From Nitrosomonas sp. (lineage in GTDB: Bacteria > Pseudomonadota > Gammaproteobacteria > Burkholderiales > Nitrosomonadaceae), in NCBI GenBank assembly GCA_003514765.1, contig DOOY01000338.1, forward strand, positions 1 to 10,485: a stretch of DNA of 10,485 nt, read 5' to 3'. Made by a program: the position numbers and the translations under genes. Below the pieces are notes generated by a model. It saw only the letters and a program-made list of their open reading frames with translations. It made no database searches and had not been told where the DNA came from. Positions 6,393 through 10,485 of the stretch are shown one piece after another (position 1 is the stretch's first letter; each line of letters starts with the position of its first letter).

Positions 6393-6794
6393 CTAGAACT
6401 CCAGAATTCGCCACATGGGTACGCTGACATTGCTGCCCGGTTCGCCTGGATGTGCGTTCAATCGGCCGCGATTCTTGACCAGATAATAGGGAAAGCCTAC
6501 GCGTGGAATCACCTTGATCATATAAAGCTCGCCATTGATGCGATGTTCTTCAATCGTATCTTCTCCGCGTTTGATAATGGTAATCTGAGGTTCGAGATCC
6601 GGATCGATTTCCATATCGGGGGGAAGTGGCGGTGGTGCAGCTAATTCCGGCAGATCGGAATCAGGTGATAATTCGGGTAACTCTGGAATTTCAGGCAGCG
6701 GTACCAGATTTTTGGGTATGTCGGACTGCGCTATCAGCGGCATGGCAAAGAATAGCGAAAAACAGAGCGATAACATCAAAAATAATCTGCGCAT
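6393..6794 (-). CDS. DUF2782 family exported protein
   Basis: A 133-residue protein of the DUF2782 family, of unknown function. Residues 1-22 are a Sec signal peptide (RR, hydrophobic LFLMLSLCFSLFFAMPL, cleavage likely after LIA), so the mature protein should be periplasmic. Residues 27-65 are a proline- and acid-rich linker with repeated (D/E)LPEL-type units. Residues about 68-133 are the DUF2782 core: PQITIIKRGEDTIEEHRING followed by ELYMIKVIPRVGFPYYLV, ending in the conserved PMWRILEF (126-133). GGA lies 8 nt before the ATG. It sits between the LOG gene and thrB on the same strand (gaps 74 and 98 bp). The family is often found with thrB and polA, but this gives no biochemical role. Confidence 0.88.
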   Translation of the reverse strand: MRRLFLMLSLCFSLFFAMPLIAQSDIPKNLVPLPEIPELPELSPDSDLPELAAPPPLPPDMEIDPDLEPQITIIKRGEDTIEEHRINGELYMIKVIPRVGFPYYLVKNRGRLNAHPGEPGSNVSVPMWRILEF

Positions 6795-6858
6795 GGTGGT
6801 TCCAAGGGCTCTCGTAGGAGATTTAAGGTTTCGTATAATGTTATTTTACCTAAATTAG

Positions 6859-6879
6859 TGAATCTTGGTTACAGATTCA
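6859..6879. repeat. Stem-loop spanning the LOG gene stop codon
   Basis: TGAATCT (6859-6865) and AGATTCA (6873-6879) form a perfect 7-bp stem with a 7-nt loop, and the minus-strand stop codon (TAA at 6871-6869) lies in the loop. No T-tract follows on the minus strand. It is a possible 3' structure between the LOG gene and the DUF2782 gene, with low certainty. Confidence 0.35.
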
Positions 6880-7588
6880 ATTGAATTTCTCTTTCTTTAG
6901 CATTGGGCTCAAAACCACGGGTTTCATAATATTTAAATATAGCATTGACGACTTCACATGGTTCATCAATGACTTGGACGAGATGCATATCCTCGGGTGA
7001 AATAAATCCTTCCGCGATCAGGGTACTTTGAAACCAGTCAATCAGGCCTTTCCAGAATTCCGAGCTCACCAGAATAATAGGCATTTTTCGTGTTTTGCCG
7101 GTCTGTACCAGTGTCAGTGCTTCCATTATTTCATCCAGGGTGCCAAATCCGCCCGGCATGACGACATAGGCAGTGGCAAATTTAACAAACATATACTTGC
7201 GTGCAAAGAAGTGGCGGAATGACTGGCTGATATCCTGATACGCATTACGATGTTGTTCGTGCGGCAGTTGGATATTCAGGCCGATACTGGGAGATTTCCC
7301 ATAAAAGGCGCCTTTGTTGGCTGCTTCCATAATGCCGGGTCCGCCGCCTGAAATTACCGAAAAGCCCGCATCTGAAAGCTGCCGGGAGATTTGTTCGGTC
7401 AGTTTATAGTGAGGGTGATTGGAATCGGTGCGTGCGCTGCCAAAAATGCTGACAGCAGGCTGAATCGTGTCAAGACGTTCCGTTCCTTCAACAAATTCTG
7501 CCATAATCCCGAATAAGCGCCATGACTCTTTAGCGGACCATAGTTTTTCAAGTGACATTGTCATGGCTGGTTTATTTTGCAGGCTCAT
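6869..7588 (-). CDS. LOG-family (TIGR00730) nucleoside monophosphate phosphoribohydrolase
   Basis: A 239-residue Rossmann-fold protein of the LOG/TIGR00730 family. Characterised members hydrolyse cytokinin riboside 5'-monophosphates or purine nucleotide monophosphates to free base plus ribose 5-phosphate. The family signatures are both present: GGGPGIMEAANKGAF (81-95) and PGGFGTLDE (145-153), which carry the phosphate-binding glycines and the catalytic glutamate. The FARKYMFVKFA segment (128-138) matches the longer, roughly 240-residue subgroup, with the KESWRLFGIMAEFVEGTERL N-terminal extension (20-39). The natural substrate in this organism cannot be told. The start at 7588 has AAGAG upstream; internal Mets at 9 and 11 are alternatives. 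It is divergent from polA with 15 bp between start codons, and first of a minus-strand series with DUF2782 and thrB. Confidence 0.92.
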   Translation of the reverse strand: MSLQNKPAMTMSLEKLWSAKESWRLFGIMAEFVEGTERLDTIQPAVSIFGSARTDSNHPHYKLTEQISRQLSDAGFSVISGGGPGIMEAANKGAFYGKSPSIGLNIQLPHEQHRNAYQDISQSFRHFFARKYMFVKFATAYVVMPGGFGTLDEIMEALTLVQTGKTRKMPIILVSSEFWKGLIDWFQSTLIAEGFISPEDMHLVQVIDEPCEVVNAIFKYYETRGFEPNAKEREIQLNL

Positions 7589-7603
7589 AGGAACTCTTTT
7601 TAA
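7589..7603. promoter_or_regulatory. 15-bp divergent start-to-start spacer with both ribosome sites
   Basis: The LOG gene (minus) and polA (plus) start codons are separated by only 15 bp. AGGAA at 7589-7593 serves polA, 10 nt before its ATG at 7604, and AAGAG on the other strand serves the LOG gene. The spacer is too short for two promoters, so each gene's promoter should lie inside the other gene's coding region. Confidence 0.6.
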
Positions 7604-10315
7604 ATGAAAACATTACTGCTGGTTGACGGTTCATCCTATCTTTATCGTGCTTACCATGCTTTGCCGGATTTGCGCAGTCATCAAAATAAGCCGACAGGTG
7701 CTATTCATGGCGTGCTCAACATGCTGCGTCGTTTGCACAAGGATTTTCACGCCGATTATAGCGCGTGTGTGTTTGATGCAAAAGGTAAAACTTTCCGTGA
7801 TGAAATTTATCCCGAATACAAAGCGCATCGCCCGTCAATGCCGGCTGATTTGGCCGCACAGATTGAACCTTTGCATGCCTGCATTGAAGCCATGGGGTGG
7901 CCCATCTTGATTGTTGATGCGGTGGAAGCGGATGATGTAATCGGAACGCTTGCCAAAAAGGCTGTTGCTGAGAATAAGCGCTGTATTATCTCTACGGGGG
8001 ATAAGGATATGACGCAGCTGGTCGACGCTCATATCACACTGGTCAATACCATGAGCAATGAAGTTCTCGATGAGGAAAAGGTTTATGCCAAGTTTGGTGT
8101 TAAACCTGAGCGTATGCTGGATTATTTGATGTTGGTTGGCGATAGTGCAGATAATATCCCGGGTGTTGAGAAAGTGGGTCCTAAGACTGCTGTCAAGTGG
8201 CTTACACAGTATGGTTCTCTGGATAATCTCGTTGCGCACGCTGATGACATTAAAGGTGTGGTGGGTGAAAATTTACGCAAGGCAATAGGATGGTTTGAGA
8301 CTGCGCGAAAATTGGTTGCGATCAAGTGTAATGTGGAATTGCCGGTAACGGTCGCTGATCTTGCACCTAAGCCTCAGGATACCCAACGGCTGGCAGCATT
8401 ATATGAAGAATTGAGCATGAAAACGGCGTTGCAGGAATTACGGCAGCAAAGCGGTGCGGCCTCAGCTGGAACAGGCGGTGACAGTGTCCAAGATTTGCAA
8501 AACTCCCTTGCGGTTAATTATCAGACTATCTTGACTGAATCGCAATTGACAGAATGGATAGACAGGCTGAATAAAGCATCTCTGGTTTCCATAGATACTG
8601 AAACAACCAGTTTGAATCCGATGCAAGCACAGCTCGTGGGCATTTCGTTCTGCATAGAAAGCTTGCATGCCGCCTATCTTCCGTTAAGGCATCAGTATAT
8701 CGATGTGCCACAGCAATTGCAGTTGGATTCTGTGCTGGATAAACTCAAACCCTGGCTGGAGAGTCCGGATAAATTTAAATTAGGGCAGAATCTAAAGTAC
8801 GATAAACATGTTTTTGCCAATCATGGAATTTATCTAAACGGTATTGAGCATGATACGCTATTGCAATCTTATATACTCGAATCGCATAAGCCGCATAATA
8901 TGGATAGTCTTGCGCAGCGGCATTTGGATATCAAAACCATCAGTTATGATGAAGTAGCCGGGAAAGGCGCGCATCGCATCACATTCGATCAAGTGCCGAT
9001 TGAGTCGGCTACAGTGTACGCTGCAGAAGACGCAGACGTGGCGCTTCGGCTTCATCAGTTTCTTTATCCAAAGATCCAGGCCGATTCTCGGCAGGACCAT
9101 ATTTACCGTAATATAGAAATGCCGGTTATGGCGGTTCTTTTTGAAATGGAACGCCAAGGGGTTTTACTGGACCAGGCGCTATTGCAACGGCAAAGCCGGG
9201 AACTGAACGAAAAATTGAATGATTTGGAACAACAGGCATTTTCAATCACCGGACAATCCTTTAATCTCAATTCACCAAAACAGATACAGGAAATATTATT
9301 CAGTCAGCTTAAATTGCCTGTGATCAAGAAAACGCCGAAAGGTGTACCGTCTACCAATGAAGAGGTGCTGCAGAAATTGGCACTGGATTATCCTTTGCCG
9401 AAGATTCTGTTGGATTATCGTATGCTTGCCAAATTGAAGTCAACTTATACAGATAAATTACCACAAATGATCAACCCGGATAGCGGGCGAGTCCATACCA
9501 ATTATGCGCAGGCTGTTGCTGTTACAGGCCGCTTGGCCAGCTCCGATCCCAATTTGCAAAATATTCCTGTGCGTACTGTTGAAGGCCGCCGTATTCGTGA
9601 AGCGTTTATTGCGCCAGAAGGCCATCAAATCGTTTCGGCCGACTACTCGCAAATTGAATTACGGATTATGGCGCATATTTCCCAAGATGAAGGCTTGCTT
9701 AAAGCTTTTGCAGATGGGGAAGATATCCATAGCGCCACCGCATCTGAAATATTTGCTCTGCCACAAAGTGAGATTGATCAGGAAAAACGCCGTTATGCCA
9801 AGGTGATCAACTTTGGTTTGATTTATGGCATGTCGGAATTCGGTCTGGCAACGCAACTGGGTATTGAGCGCAGTGCGGCGCGTGCTTATATGGATCGATA
9901 TTTCTCGCGTTATCCGGGTGTAGCGGATTATATGCATCGTAGCCGGGAAAGTGCAAAGGCGTCCGGTTATGTTGAAACAGTGCTTGGGCGCAGGTTGTGG
10001 TTGCCGGATATTGGTAATGCCAATGCCAGCCGCCGACAGGGAGCTGAGCGTGCAGCCATTAATGCCCCCATGCAGGGGACAGCAGCTGATATCATCAAGC
10101 TTGCGATGATTGCAGTGCATCAATGGCTAGATGATGCAAAATTACAAAGTAAATTAATTATGCAGGTGCATGATGAACTTGTTCTGGAGGTGCCTGATAA
10201 TGAAGTTGAAACGGTCAGATCAAAACTTCCAGAATATATGGGCGACGTTATTAACCTGGATGTGCCACTATTAGTTGAAGTGGGTATGGGTAAAAACTGG
10301 GAACAGGCACATTAA
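7604..10315 (+). CDS. polA: DNA polymerase I with both exonuclease domains
   Basis: A 903-residue DNA polymerase I (E. coli enzyme 928), acting in Okazaki-fragment maturation and excision repair. Residues 1 to about 285 are the 5'-3' flap nuclease (LLLVDGSSYLYRAYHAL, VEADDVIGT 107-115, LVGDSADNIPGVEKVGPKTA 177-196). Residues about 305-500 are the proofreading domain with its acidic residues intact: Asp331/Glu333 (SIDTET), Asp400 (GQNLKYD), and Tyr472/Asp476 (YAAED). Residues about 505-903 are the polymerase: motif A DYSQIELR (Asp680), the O-helix with Arg729, Lys733, Phe737 and Tyr741 (RRYAKVINFGLIYG), and motif C QVHDELV (Asp857). The O-helix Phe predicts normal discrimination against dideoxynucleotides. 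The linker at 283-300 is low-complexity. A hairpin terminator follows the stop. Nothing suggests truncation. Confidence 0.98.
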   Translation: MKTLLLVDGSSYLYRAYHALPDLRSHQNKPTGAIHGVLNMLRRLHKDFHADYSACVFDAKGKTFRDEIYPEYKAHRPSMPADLAAQIEPLHACIEAMGWPILIVDAVEADDVIGTLAKKAVAENKRCIISTGDKDMTQLVDAHITLVNTMSNEVLDEEKVYAKFGVKPERMLDYLMLVGDSADNIPGVEKVGPKTAVKWLTQYGSLDNLVAHADDIKGVVGENLRKAIGWFETARKLVAIKCNVELPVTVADLAPKPQDTQRLAALYEELSMKTALQELRQQSGAASAGTGGDSVQDLQNSLAVNYQTILTESQLTEWIDRLNKASLVSIDTETTSLNPMQAQLVGISFCIESLHAAYLPLRHQYIDVPQQLQLDSVLDKLKPWLESPDKFKLGQNLKYDKHVFANHGIYLNGIEHDTLLQSYILESHKPHNMDSLAQRHLDIKTISYDEVAGKGAHRITFDQVPIESATVYAAEDADVALRLHQFLYPKIQADSRQDHIYRNIEMPVMAVLFEMERQGVLLDQALLQRQSRELNEKLNDLEQQAFSITGQSFNLNSPKQIQEILFSQLKLPVIKKTPKGVPSTNEEVLQKLALDYPLPKILLDYRMLAKLKSTYTDKLPQMINPDSGRVHTNYAQAVAVTGRLASSDPNLQNIPVRTVEGRRIREAFIAPEGHQIVSADYSQIELRIMAHISQDEGLLKAFADGEDIHSATASEIFALPQSEIDQEKRRYAKVINFGLIYGMSEFGLATQLGIERSAARAYMDRYFSRYPGVADYMHRSRESAKASGYVETVLGRRLWLPDIGNANASRRQGAERAAINAPMQGTAADIIKLAMIAVHQWLDDAKLQSKLIMQVHDELVLEVPDNEVETVRSKLPEYMGDVINLDVPLLVEVGMGKNWEQAH

Positions 10316-10326
10316 CTTCTATGGCA

Positions 10327-10364
10327 TGCCTGTTCTGCTTGCAGCAGAATCGGCAGAGGTTTTT
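10327..10364 (+). terminator. Intrinsic terminator of polA
   Basis: TTCTGCT (10333-10339) pairs exactly with AGCAGAA (10343-10349) around a 3-nt loop, extended by TGCC (10327-10330)/GGCA (10352-10355) across a small internal mismatch. Five T residues follow at 10360-10364, after GAGG. It lies 12 bp after the polA stop and reads as a plus-strand terminator; the T-run overlaps the stop codon of the converging gene. The 4-nt gap before the T-run makes it less than ideal. Confidence 0.6.
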
Positions 10365-10485
10365 ATTCGCGTGTTTCAACCTGCATTAGTTCTTCTGGTT
10401 CAGTCATAGTCGTGCTTTTAACTTTGCGTCTTTGGCGTTTTTGCTGAGGGGGTTCGGTATCGGTCAATTTTATTTTTTCCGGAGG
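10363..10485 (-). CDS. rne: C-terminal fragment, probably ribonuclease E
   Basis: The minus strand is open from the right edge to a TAA at 10365-10363, giving 40 residues that end in EPEELMQVETRE after a basic, glutamine-rich stretch (PPQQKRQRRKVKSTT). RNase E/G proteins of betaproteobacteria typically end in a disordered, Arg/Lys/Pro-rich tail closed by a short conserved L-x-Q-V-E-T motif, which this matches. RNase E is the membrane-associated endonuclease that starts mRNA decay and processes rRNA and tRNA; the C-terminal tail is the scaffold part. The catalytic part is outside the window, so identity rests on tail composition and the terminal motif only. It converges on polA with a 47-bp gap. 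Confidence 0.45.
   Translation of the reverse strand, partial: PPEKIKLTDTEPPQQKRQRRKVKSTTMTEPEELMQVETRE

Noticed and set aside
7835..8239. 134-codon minus-strand open frame inside polA
   Set aside because: It overlaps the 5'-3' nuclease domain, whose motifs are intact on the plus strand; the composition looks like reverse-strand reading.
9659..10123. 154-codon open frame on the minus strand inside polA
   Set aside because: It is antisense to the polymerase domain motifs of polA, has no recognisable family features and no independent ribosome site; it is a shadow of conserved coding sequence.
1..10485. CRISPR array, tRNA, insertion sequence or toxin-antitoxin pair
   Set aside because: I saw no regularly spaced repeats, tRNA-like cloverleaf, transposase motifs or terminal repeats; nearly all DNA is accounted for by housekeeping-type genes.

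Overview
The window reads as a stretch of ordinary chromosome from a betaproteobacterium of moderate GC content, most likely close to Nitrosomonas/Nitrosomonadaceae. The class-level call rests on recognised family content and gene order: ubiK next to comM, amgK-murU-pepP, and thrB with a DUF2782 gene beside polA. The genus-level call is from memory and is weaker. I see no mobile element, tRNA, rRNA or CRISPR array.

Layout. At the left edge is the first 10 codons of a minus-strand gene, probably comM/yifB, preceded by ubiK (minus). A 250-bp divergent intergenic region (469-718) holds candidate regulatory elements, including a terminator-like hairpin. A plus-strand block follows: amgK, murU, pepP and a small two-helix membrane protein coupled to pepP by an ATGA overlap. 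It meets a minus-strand block at a convergent junction near 4160-4256. In transcription order the minus block is a LOG-family phosphoribohydrolase homologue, a secreted DUF2782 protein, thrB, and a BPSS1780-like multi-pass membrane protein with a C-terminal zinc-binding-like motif. The LOG gene is divergent from polA (plus), with only 15 bp between the start codons. polA ends at a hairpin terminator facing the last 40 codons of a minus-strand gene, probably the C-terminus of RNase E.

Functionally, amgK and murU form the MurNAc-1-phosphate branch of peptidoglycan recycling, which yields UDP-MurNAc without MurA. pepP is cytosolic proline-peptide turnover, ubiK assists ubiquinone synthesis, thrB belongs to threonine synthesis, and polA is repair and Okazaki-fragment processing. 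The genes are mostly housekeeping. The least explained items are the membrane/zinc-motif fusion at 4257-5261, the uncharacterised membrane gene coupled to pepP, and the hairpin with a U-tract upstream of amgK. I do not find convincing evidence of a new multi-gene system.
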